From the NCBI RefSeq assembly GCF_000715015.1, contig NZ_JMIW01000003.1:496001-560000 (forward strand): DNA of 64,000 nt, read 5' to 3'. This DNA comes from Erythrobacter longus. Lineage in GTDB: Bacteria > Pseudomonadota > Alphaproteobacteria > Sphingomonadales > Sphingomonadaceae. The first letter of the stretch is position 1. Each line of letters begins with the position of its first letter. Positions 43,031 to 50,626 of this stretch are shown piece by piece. The notes beneath the pieces are model-generated. The model ran no database searches and had not been told where the DNA came from. It was given only the letters and a program-made list of their open reading frames with translations. The position numbers and the translations under genes are program-made.

Positions 43031-43327
43031 TTAATGCCCGCCTTCGAGAAGCGCTGACGGAGACAACGTGTGACTTGTGTCAAAATCAGATGCAGCAACT
43101 TGAGGACTTGAGACGAGACCGTTTGGCCACGCGGTTGTGCCAACGCCGGTACCCAGTCCTATTATAAATAGGCCAGAAAAGAGCGCAGCGCGCCGCCGCC
43201 GATCAGCAATCTCTCCAAGCTGCCCGGCTCGTTGCCAGACCCCATCCATGAAGCCTTCGGGATGGCTGACGCTCGTCTCGGCGGCAAGAGAGGCAAGGGC
43301 GGAGTCGAATGATGGAGGCTCGATCAT
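43031..43327 (-). CDS. cnrY: Membrane anti-sigma factor, CnrY-like
   Basis: 98 residues (CnrY is about 95). The short cytoplasmic N-terminal part, which would hold the sigma factor, is followed by one membrane helix (RRAALFSGLFIIGLGTGVGTTAW, about 44-66) and a short periplasmic tail. The sequence is not conserved enough to identify alone; the assignment rests on size, topology and position at the head of the Y-X-H operon. It is divergent from the DUF2231 gene, so the promoters of both lie in the roughly 100 bases between. Confidence 0.7.
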   Translation of the reverse strand: MIEPPSFDSALASLAAETSVSHPEGFMDGVWQRAGQLGEIADRRRRAALFSGLFIIGLGTGVGTTAWPNGLVSSPQVAASDFDTSHTLSPSALLEGGH

Positions 43328-43426
43328 GTTACACTCTTAGTAGCTGGATGCCTTTCTATACGCGCTACTGCTCTCAAGCCCTTAGAATTTTTTGAGGGGT
43401 AGAACGGGTGCGTGCGTAGAGACGGT

Positions 43427-44107
43427 ATGAGACAAACCTCTCAATTCAGCATCTTTGCCCTTCTGGTCGCGCTTGTTCTTGCCGTGCCGATCAGCGCGCA
43501 CGAGGCGCATAAGAAGAATATGTCCGATGAAGAGATGGTAATGATGGAAGCTGGTCCGACCGACGTCGGGGACATGCACACCGTCGACCATGATGCATCC
43601 CCCGGGGCTGACCCGAATGTTGCCGATCCCGCGCAAACAATGACGCCGGCGCAGGTGATGCAGCAAAGGATCAAGGAAAATCGACTGTCGTCTTTCGGTG
43701 ATTTGATTTCGAGGCTGCATCCCGCAGTCGTCCATTTTCCAATCGCGCTGCTTCTCCTTGCGGGAATGGCAGAGGTTGCGATGAAATGGTCTCCGAGTGT
43801 TAGCCTTCAATCAATTGTCAGACTTCTCCTAGCCTTCGGAACGATCGGAGCAATCATCGCGGTCCTCTTTGGTTGGTTTGCAGGAGGCTGGAGGCTCGAC
43901 GATCAATCGTCCAATCTCGCAATTCATCGCTGGAATGGGACGGCCATTGCGGTCCTTGGCATTGCGGCTTGGACACTAGCAGTCCGCGATGGCGGTCGTA
44001 CACGTCTGCGAATTTTGCTGGCGATCATCGCCGCAGCCATTCTCGTCCAAGGCTACTATGGTGGAGAAATGGCCCGTGGCCCCAACCATCTGGGGATCAT
44101 CGGATGA
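43427..44107 (+). CDS. DUF2231 membrane protein
   Basis: 226 residues. A signal peptide (LVALVLAVPISAHEAH) is followed by a Met/His/Asp-rich periplasmic stretch (EEMVMMEAGPTDVGDMHTVDHD), suggestive of copper or silver binding, then a four-helix DUF2231 domain starting with RLHPAVVHFPIALLLLAGM and ending RGPNHLGIIG. DUF2231 proteins often accompany metal-resistance and redox genes. ATG at 43427 is used; a GTG five codons upstream is possible. It diverges from the Cnr-like cassette and overlaps the next small gene (ATGA). Confidence 0.78.
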   Translation: MRQTSQFSIFALLVALVLAVPISAHEAHKKNMSDEEMVMMEAGPTDVGDMHTVDHDASPGADPNVADPAQTMTPAQVMQQRIKENRLSSFGDLISRLHPAVVHFPIALLLLAGMAEVAMKWSPSVSLQSIVRLLLAFGTIGAIIAVLFGWFAGGWRLDDQSSNLAIHRWNGTAIAVLGIAAWTLAVRDGGRTRLRILLAIIAAAILVQGYYGGEMARGPNHLGIIG

Positions 44108-44289
44108 GCGATTCCGTCAAGTCTGAAGAGGCGCCCACCTTCACACCCGCTTTTGGCAAAGGCTCGCCGACACCATTCTATGGCTCAGCCATCGGTTTGC
44201 TGACTCGTGAACAGGCATCTTTTTTGAGGGGCGACACTTATCCTATCGTACTAACCATTAGCGCCCTCTTTTTCCACGAATATGAGTAA
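44104..44289 (+). CDS. Small hypothetical protein in metal module
   Basis: 61 residues. Its start overlaps the DUF2231 stop (ATGA) and its stop overlaps the transporter start by one base, strong signs of real translation. The N-terminal part is polar (MSDSVKSEEAPTF), the C-terminal part mildly hydrophobic (YPIVLTISALFFHEYE). It may be a shortened relic of a larger protein. No family recognised. Confidence 0.55.
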   Translation: MSDSVKSEEAPTFTPAFGKGSPTPFYGSAIGLLTREQASFLRGDTYPIVLTISALFFHEYE

Positions 44290-45650
44290 TGGGGAACACT
44301 TTGCCTAAACGCGAGCACCGCGACAAGACTAGCGACAAGCAATCGATAAGCCTTTTGGGCGGCGTTGCGATGGGAACTGGCGTGATGATTGGCGCTGGAA
44401 TTTTCGCGCTTACAGGCCAGATTGCCGAACTTGCCGGCCCCCTGTTTCCGCTGTCCTTTGTTGCGGGCGCTTTGGTAACGTCGCTCGCGGCCTACAGCTA
44501 CATCAAGATGTCGAACAAGTGGCCATCTTCTGGCGGGATCGCGATGATCCTTCAGAAGGCATATGGGCCTGGCGTGGTAGCGGCATCGGCGTCTTTGCTG
44601 ATGGCTCTATCGATGGTTATCAATGAAAGCCTTGTTGCCAGAACCTTCGCCACATACGCGCTCCGTCCGTTTGGCCTCGAAACTACTGGTTGGTTGGTTT
44701 CTCTGGCAGCATTGGCACTCATAGTATTCGCCTACCTCGTTAACGCCGCCGGCAACAAATCGGTAAGCGGTTTTTCGGTCGTAATGTCTGCGATCAAGAT
44801 AGGCGGGATCGTCCTCTTCGCCGTAGCTGCCATATGGGCTAGCGGCTTCTCTTCCGGCGCTTTTTCGCAAACGGTCTCAATGACTGGAGCGGAAGCCCTG
44901 CTCGCTTCGGTCGCCTTTTCTATACTGGCCTTCAAGGGCTTCACCACCATCACCAATAGCGGTGGTGAGTTGGTCGATCCGCACAAGAATGTTGGCCGAA
45001 CGATCATGATTTCGATCGCCGTCTGCATCGTCGTTTATCTTCTTGTCGCGATTGCTGTTGGCTCAAGTCTGAGCATTGAAGACATTGCCAAGGCGCGTGA
45101 CTATTCGCTGGCAGCCGCTGCGCGGCCCGCTTTGGGCGAGCTGGGCTTCTATTTCACTGTTGCGATCGCTATTGCCGCAACGACATCAGGCGTCATCGCC
45201 AGCGTGTTCGCCGTATCGCGCATGCTTACGATGCTGACAAAAATGAAGATGATCCCGCACAGCCACTTTGGCATGTCGGGTGGGATCCGGAGCCATATGC
45301 TGGTCTATACGGTCGTGGTCGCCGGAACACTTGCCGTCCTTTTCGACCTCTCGCGGATCGCTTCGCTGGGTGCTTTCTTCTACCTCGTAATGGACATGCT
45401 TATCCATTGGGGCGTCTTTCGCAATCTGCGCGAAGAAGTGGGCGCGCGCGCAAGCATCCTTCTCGCTGCATTAGCCGCAGATGCCGTTGTGCTGGCCGCC
45501 TTCACGTCGGTGAAATTGAAGAGCGATCCGGCTATCGTAGCTTATGCCGCTTTAGGAATTGCCACAGTCTTCCTTGCCGAGTGGTTCTACTTGTCGCGTA
45601 AATCAGAAGACCCCCGAGAAATCACTGGGCAGGGCGCGGCGGACGAATGA
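44289..45650 (+). CDS. APC superfamily amino-acid/polyamine permease
   Basis: 453 residues, about twelve membrane helices. TM1 has the APC signature GVAMGTGVMIGAGIFALTGQ (about residues 24-43), and FKGFTTITNSGGELVDPHKNVGRTI (about 215) matches the conserved TM6-TM7 region. It moves amino acids or related amines; the substrate is not predictable. Its link to metal resistance is unclear; it is translationally coupled to the upstream small gene. Confidence 0.85.
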   Translation: MGNTLPKREHRDKTSDKQSISLLGGVAMGTGVMIGAGIFALTGQIAELAGPLFPLSFVAGALVTSLAAYSYIKMSNKWPSSGGIAMILQKAYGPGVVAASASLLMALSMVINESLVARTFATYALRPFGLETTGWLVSLAALALIVFAYLVNAAGNKSVSGFSVVMSAIKIGGIVLFAVAAIWASGFSSGAFSQTVSMTGAEALLASVAFSILAFKGFTTITNSGGELVDPHKNVGRTIMISIAVCIVVYLLVAIAVGSSLSIEDIAKARDYSLAAAARPALGELGFYFTVAIAIAATTSGVIASVFAVSRMLTMLTKMKMIPHSHFGMSGGIRSHMLVYTVVVAGTLAVLFDLSRIASLGAFFYLVMDMLIHWGVFRNLREEVGARASILLAALAADAVVLAAFTSVKLKSDPAIVAYAALGIATVFLAEWFYLSRKSEDPREITGQGAADE

Positions 45651-45764
45651 TCGACGGTCCTGCTAACCCGTCCGTTCGTCTGCGGGCCTCCTGTCTTTCG
45701 TGAAACCAATTCGCAGCTACCCTGTAATCCTTAGGCACTCAAAACACCGCAACCGAGGCATTTC

Positions 45765-46526
45765 ATGACGACAAAAACAGCTCAGGTCTATCGGATGGTT
45801 ATGGAGGACCATGTCTGTCCCTATGGCATCAAGACGATTGATCTTCTCAAGCGACAGGGCTTCAAGGTGGAAGACAACCACCTGACCACCAGGAAGGAAA
45901 CCGACGCCTTCAAGGAAAAACACAGCGTAGAGACGACGCCTCAGACATTTATCGATGAGAAGCGGATCGGCGGATATGACGACGTCCGTGAGCATTTCGG
46001 GAAAAGCCGCACGCAGCCCAAGGAAGGCGAGACCAGCTACCAGCCCGTTATAGCCATTTTTGCGGTGGCACTTTTACTAGCGCTCGGTTTGAGTTGGTCG
46101 TTCCTCGACACACCTTTCACCCTTCGCGCTGGCGAATGGTTCGTAAGCCTTTCGATGACTTTGCTCGCGCTCCAGAAGCTTCAGGACGTGCGCAGCTTCT
46201 CCACAATGTTTCTCAATTACGACCTGCTCGCTCAACGCTGGGTGCCCTACTCGTTTGTCTATCCGTTTGGCGAGGCAGCGGCAGGTCTCTTGATGACCGC
46301 TGGCGCTCTTGTCTGGCTGTCTGCGCCGCTGGCGCTGTTCATCGGCACAGTTGGTGCAGTCAGTGTGTTCAAAGCAGTCTACATCGATAAGCGCGAACTC
46401 AAATGCGCTTGTGTCGGCGGCAGCAGTAACGTGCCGCTTGGCTTCGTATCGCTGACTGAGAACCTGTTCATGATCGGAATGGGCTTGTGGATGGGGGCGA
46501 AGGCGCTGGGTTGGATCAGTGTCTGA
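45765..46526 (+). CDS. Glutaredoxin-MauE fusion protein
   Basis: 253 residues. Residues 1-85 form a glutaredoxin domain with VCPYGIKTIDLLKRQG (CPYG, only the first active-site Cys, so monothiol-like), TTPQTFIDEKRIGGYDDVREHF. After a linker, residues 95-250 form a four-helix MauE/DoxX-like membrane domain with a CAC motif (KCACVGGSSNVPLG) near residue 213. The fusion would place a thiol domain on the cytoplasmic face next to a membrane thiol pair, suiting electron transfer to the periplasm. It overlaps the next gene by eight bases. Confidence 0.82.
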   Translation: MTTKTAQVYRMVMEDHVCPYGIKTIDLLKRQGFKVEDNHLTTRKETDAFKEKHSVETTPQTFIDEKRIGGYDDVREHFGKSRTQPKEGETSYQPVIAIFAVALLLALGLSWSFLDTPFTLRAGEWFVSLSMTLLALQKLQDVRSFSTMFLNYDLLAQRWVPYSFVYPFGEAAAGLLMTAGALVWLSAPLALFIGTVGAVSVFKAVYIDKRELKCACVGGSSNVPLGFVSLTENLFMIGMGLWMGAKALGWISV

Positions 46527-47223
46527 TCGTTCCGAAACTTCCCACACCGAGATTGCGGAAGATACTACCGCTTGGCGCGAAACCTACGACGCCAAAGCAC
46601 GCTTCTACTCGCTCATGGCAGCTGGCTTTCGTGTCACCGGTGTTGTCCGGCAACGCCGCCGCATGATCGACGCACTCCGGTTGAATGAAGGCGACACCGT
46701 TGTCGATCTGTGCTGCGGATCGGGACAAAATTTCGCAGATCTCCAAAAGCGCGTTGGTGCGACCGGTCGGATCATTGGGATAGATATCTCTCGCAACATG
46801 CTCGCGATCAGTCGGGAACTGATCGACAGGCACGGTTGGCAAAACGTCGAGCTGATCGAGGCTGATGTGGCCGATTACGATCCACCCTTGACGATGAGCG
46901 CGGCGATTTCGACTTTCGGTCTTGATATCGTGCCAGGTGCGGAGCGCATCGTCGAAGATTTTTCTAACAAGATGCCTATGGGTACACGTCTGGGCCTTCT
47001 CGGTTCTCAGGAACCCGAGAACTGGCCCGACTGGCTCGTGCGCCTCGGCATCTGGATTAACAAGCCATGCGATATTGAGCGAAAACACCTCGCAATTCGG
47101 CCCGATAAAGCGGCGGCGCAGGCACTTGAGCAAGATCGGCGGCAGGACTTTTGGCTAGGGATCTTCTACTGGTCAGTCTGTCGCAAGATTAGCCGGGAAC
47201 CTGGAACGGCGCGTGCAGAATGA
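46519..47223 (+). CDS. Class I SAM-dependent methyltransferase (UbiE-like)
   Basis: 234 residues from a GTG. Motif I is DTVVDLCCGSGQNFADL (about residue 55), motif II IIGIDISRNMLAISRE, and post-I region VELIEADVADYDPP. The C-terminal part has WPDWLVRLGIWINKPCDIERK. It resembles UbiE/COQ5-type small-molecule or quinone methyltransferases. The eight-base overlap with the glutaredoxin-MauE gene suggests a joint role, possibly in quinone or thiol redox chemistry under metal stress; the substrate is not known. Confidence 0.82.
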   Translation: MSDRSETSHTEIAEDTTAWRETYDAKARFYSLMAAGFRVTGVVRQRRRMIDALRLNEGDTVVDLCCGSGQNFADLQKRVGATGRIIGIDISRNMLAISRELIDRHGWQNVELIEADVADYDPPLTMSAAISTFGLDIVPGAERIVEDFSNKMPMGTRLGLLGSQEPENWPDWLVRLGIWINKPCDIERKHLAIRPDKAAAQALEQDRRQDFWLGIFYWSVCRKISREPGTARAE

Positions 47224-47352
47224 TGCTATCAGCGCCCTCATCCGCGGCCATATTGTTCCACTCGCGACTGCATCACTCTTCAGACGCCAGCTCTCTGGCG
47301 CTCTGTGGACCTATAGTGCTGAAATCAGTTTCGAAGGTACCGCACCAGAAGG

Positions 47353-47366
47353 GTAAACATGTTTAC
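47353..47366 (+). promoter_or_regulatory. 14-base palindrome upstream of metal-efflux genes
   Basis: GTAAACATGTTTAC is a perfect palindrome 44 bases before the ATG of the Cys/His/Met-rich protein gene, with ACATGTT repeated in part just after it. A regulator-binding site is likely; the cognate regulator is not identified. Confidence 0.45.
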
Positions 47367-47410
47367 GACATGTTCTTGCCCATCCGCGTCAATCAGATTA
47401 ACAGGAACTT

Positions 47411-47776
47411 ATGCGTATAACCCGTTGCCTTGCCCATATCGCGCTTTGCGTTGGCTTGTTGTTTCAGATTTCCGTTCCGGCTGCGGCTTTGCCGCAAGCC
47501 GAGACGATGTCGGCAATGGATTGTGCGAAGATGAAACACCATGCTTCGCAAGGATCAGAGCATGCTGGTCATTCTGACGCCGCGGATGGCCAATGCGAGG
47601 ACATGTCGCTGGCTTGTTTGGTATCAATGAATGCGGCTGCACCAGTCTTTTTGGGCAGCGAATTTACGCGGATCACTGACGAATTCTTCGCTAACCGTCT
47701 TCGATATATTTCCGAAGGTGATGCACAGCTCCTGAGCTGCCACTCCTCACCGGACTATCCGCCGCCCCGATTCTAA
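47411..47776 (+). CDS. Small exported Cys/His/Met-rich protein at head of Cus operon
   Basis: 121 residues. A signal peptide (LAHIALCVGLLFQISVPAAA) is followed by a mature part rich in Met, His and Cys: AMDCAKMKHH, HAGHSD, CEDMSLACLVSMN. This pattern suits periplasmic binding of copper or silver, and similar small proteins (CzcI/DUF2946-like) often precede RND metal-efflux genes. An AGGAA site lies before the ATG. About 125 bases separate it from the TolC-family gene. Confidence 0.68.
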   Translation: MRITRCLAHIALCVGLLFQISVPAAALPQAETMSAMDCAKMKHHASQGSEHAGHSDAADGQCEDMSLACLVSMNAAAPVFLGSEFTRITDEFFANRLRYISEGDAQLLSCHSSPDYPPPRF

Positions 47777-47900
47777 CTCGATTGAAGAGAATAGCGGCGC
47801 ATTGCGCCCTTTCTAAGTGCCGCCCGAGCGTATCGATGCACCCTTAGTTGCATCATTCAGCTTGCTGGCGCGCGGCATTCCTTTCGAGTGAGAATATTCC

Positions 47901-49136
47901 ATGAGATGGTTCATAGGCGGAGTCCTTTTGGCGGCTCTATTGCCAACACAAATCGCATTTGCGCAGCCGCTTGCATATGAAGAGGCCTTGCGCGTTGCGC
48001 GGGAAGATCAGCCGCTTTTACAGGCCGGTGAAATGCGTGTTAGGGGATCGCGCGAAGCCTCAGAAGCAGCAGACGCGCTTCCAGACCCTATTCTGCGCGG
48101 CGGAATTGCCAATCTACCGGTGACCGGCCCGGTCGCCTTCGAACTGGATCGCCAGCTCCCCACACAGATCAGCGTGGGGATCGAACAACCAATACCAAAC
48201 CTGGCAAGGCGCAGAGCACAGCTGGGTGTCGCGAGCTCTGATATCCGCATTGCGGAAGTACGACTGGGGGTTGCAGAACGCAGGATCGACGTCGCAACCG
48301 CACTGGCCTGGGTCGACCTCCATTACGCTCAGGAAAAACTTGCATTGGCGCATACGGCACTAAGCGATTTGCGCCGGCTCTTGCCCGTCGCCAATGCCGC
48401 TGTCGCATCGGGTTCTGCGCGGCCTGCCGAAAGCTTGGCCATCCGCCGCGAACTTCTCGCAATTGAAGATGCCGTTACGCGGATCGACGCGGAACAGGAC
48501 GCGGCGCAGGCCGCACTTGCGAGCTTTACAAATATCAGTGAACCCTCGGCTTCGGGCAGCCCTCCCACGTTCGAGGTTGACCGCCAAGCTCTGCTGAGCC
48601 TGCTTGAGCTTAACCCGGAAATTCAATTGGCTGATGCGGAGAGCGGCCGCGCCGAAGCGGGGGTTGACCTTGCTCGCTCTGCATTGCGACCCGATTTTGG
48701 TGTGAGCGTCAATTATGGCCGGCGCGACCCTGGATTTGGTGACGCCCTGTCGGTTATGGGATCCGTAACTCTGCCAATTTTCACTGGGAAGCGACAACAA
48801 CCTCGCATCCGGGCCGCCGAAGCCGGCGCCGCTGCTGCTCAGGCTGAACGCGCGGACCGTTTGCGCGCGCTGCAGGTTCAGTTTGAAACGGATTTGGCCG
48901 CTTGGCGAAGCGCCCAGCGTCAATGGGAGCGAGCGCGAGATGAGCTCCTACCGCTGGCACGCAGCCGAGTGGAATTCGAAACCGCCAGTTTCGCCGCTGA
49001 GCGTGCCGATCTCATTGATGTCATTTCGGCCAAAGCCGATCTCGCGCTGCTCGATCTGGAGATTCTCGAGCGAGAGGCCACCACGGTCGCAATGGCAGTA
49101 AAAATCAGACTCTATTATGGGGAGGCACGGCGATGA
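47901..49136 (+). CDS. Outer-membrane channel of metal RND system (CusC/CzcC-like, TolC family)
   Basis: 411 residues. A signal peptide (LLAALLPTQIAFAQ) is followed by OEP repeats with LAYEEALRVAREDQPLLQAGEMRV and a second repeat with LELNPEIQLADAESGRAEAG and LRPDFGVSVNYGRRD. No lipobox is seen, so it is CzcC-like rather than NodT-like. It provides the exit duct for the adaptor and permease that follow; it overlaps the adaptor start (ATGA). Confidence 0.88.
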   Translation: MRWFIGGVLLAALLPTQIAFAQPLAYEEALRVAREDQPLLQAGEMRVRGSREASEAADALPDPILRGGIANLPVTGPVAFELDRQLPTQISVGIEQPIPNLARRRAQLGVASSDIRIAEVRLGVAERRIDVATALAWVDLHYAQEKLALAHTALSDLRRLLPVANAAVASGSARPAESLAIRRELLAIEDAVTRIDAEQDAAQAALASFTNISEPSASGSPPTFEVDRQALLSLLELNPEIQLADAESGRAEAGVDLARSALRPDFGVSVNYGRRDPGFGDALSVMGSVTLPIFTGKRQQPRIRAAEAGAAAAQAERADRLRALQVQFETDLAAWRSAQRQWERARDELLPLARSRVEFETASFAAERADLIDVISAKADLALLDLEILEREATTVAMAVKIRLYYGEARR

Positions 49137-50626
49137 CCGACGAGAAAGAACGTTTCACGCCGAAGCAGCGTGCTTACGGCGCAATGGCGGCCATCGCGCT
49201 TGTGAGCCTAGCTGCCGGATATGGCCTTTCCACGCTTGGCGGTCAGAGCGAAGTCATGTCAGACGGCGTCGCTGAGGGCGAGTGCGAGAACGTGCTTTAT
49301 TGGTACGATCCCATGGTTCCCGGACAGCGCTTCGATGAGCCAGGCAAATCTCCATTCATGGATATGATGTTGGTCCCGAAATGCGCGGGCGAGTCTGCTA
49401 CGGCAGGCGTTCAAATTGATCCAGGGCTGGTCCAGAATTTCGGCATTCGCACCGCGTCAGCCGATTTTGGAATCCTTGAGCCAGAGATAGTTGTATCGGG
49501 CACGCTTGCCTATAACGACCGCAGTGTTGCCTTGGTGCAACCGCGTGCCGGAGGCTACGTTCAGCGGACTTATGGCTTGGCACAGGACGACGTAGTCGCC
49601 CGAGGCGCGCCTTTGGTCGATATCCTTGTTCCCAGTTGGGGCGGCGCACAGCGTGAGTACCTCGCTGTTCTCGATACGGGCGACGCAGCGCTTACCGATG
49701 CGATGCGGCAACGGATGCATTTGCTCGGCATGCCCGAGGGCATCATCGCCTCTGTAGAACGAACGCGCCGTGCTCAGACGGTCATAACCATTACCGCGCC
49801 TTCGGGAGGCGCAATCACCTCGCTGGGGGTGCGCCCCGGAATGACTGTTTTGGAAGGAGAAACCCTCGCTGAGATAACCGGCTTCTCACCAATCTGGTTG
49901 GAGGCCTCCGTTCCTGAGGCACAGTCAGCAGACATTCGCGAAGGTCAGACCGTCAGCGCCTCTCTGGCAGCGTTTCCGAACGAAAAGTTTGCAGGCCGGA
50001 TCATTGCGATCCTGCCAAGCGCAGATACCGCAAGCCGAACGCTCACCGTGCGAGCCGAGCTCCCGAATTCTCGCGGGAGGCTTAAGCCTGGTATGTTCGC
50101 GCGGGTCTCCCTCACGCCAAACACCCGCCGCGCTCTGCTTGTCCCGTCCGAAGCGATCATCCGCACCGGGCGCCGCAACATCGTGATGCTAAAACAAGAT
50201 GAGGGCGCATTTCTTCCCGCAGAAGTCGAGATCGGGCGCGAAGCGAATGGCCAAACCGAAGTTCTCGCAGGTCTGGCACAAGGCGAACAGGTCGTGACCT
50301 CGGGTCAATTCCTGCTCGATTCCGAAGCAAGTCTTTCAGGCATCGAAATCCGTTCGATCGATGGGGTCATGCCTGATGCGTCCAAAAACGAACAGGCTGG
50401 CAAGAGCTACAAGGCCACGGGCCGTGTGACCAAAATCGCCGGAGATAAGATAACGCTGGATCACGCTCCTGTGCCGGAATTGAATTGGCCCACGATGGTG
50501 ATGCCCTTCGAATTAAATGAAACGTCGCTGGCTGGCGAAATAGAGGTTGGAGACGAGGTCGAATTCACCTTCACACAGCACGATACCGGACCGCGCATTG
50601 TGTCGATCAGGAAGGTTGGCCGATGA
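49133..50626 (+). CDS. cusB: Cu/Ag RND adaptor CusB with fused C-terminal CusF domain
   Basis: 497 residues. N-terminal membrane anchor (about 17-35); heavy-metal-binding domain [20 protein letters not shown] then MDMMLVPKC (about 52-85); adaptor domains with lipoyl-type [19 protein letters not shown] and [19 protein letters not shown]; then at residues 425-497 a CusF-like OB domain ([20 protein letters not shown] and [10 protein letters not shown], with the Trp and Met pair that binds Cu(I)/Ag(I)). E. coli CusB and CusF are separate; here one CusF is fused and another is encoded downstream. Overlaps cusA by four bases. Confidence 0.92.
   Translation: MTDEKERFTPKQRAYGAMAAIALVSLAAGYGLSTLGGQSEVMSDGVAEGECENVLYWYDPMVPGQRFDEPGKSPFMDMMLVPKCAGESATAGVQIDPGLVQNFGIRTASADFGILEPEIVVSGTLAYNDRSVALVQPRAGGYVQRTYGLAQDDVVARGAPLVDILVPSWGGAQREYLAVLDTGDAALTDAMRQRMHLLGMPEGIIASVERTRRAQTVITITAPSGGAITSLGVRPGMTVLEGETLAEITGFSPIWLEASVPEAQSADIREGQTVSASLAAFPNEKFAGRIIAILPSADTASRTLTVRAELPNSRGRLKPGMFARVSLTPNTRRALLVPSEAIIRTGRRNIVMLKQDEGAFLPAEVEIGREANGQTEVLAGLAQGEQVVTSGQFLLDSEASLSGIEIRSIDGVMPDASKNEQAGKSYKATGRVTKIAGDKITLDHAPVPELNWPTMVMPFELNETSLAGEIEVGDEVEFTFTQHDTGPRIVSIRKVGR

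Noticed and set aside
43570..43586. A third nic-like core (ATGCACACCG) in the DUF2231 gene
   Set aside because: Only ten bases match, there is no following hairpin, and it lies inside a coding sequence, so it is a chance match.
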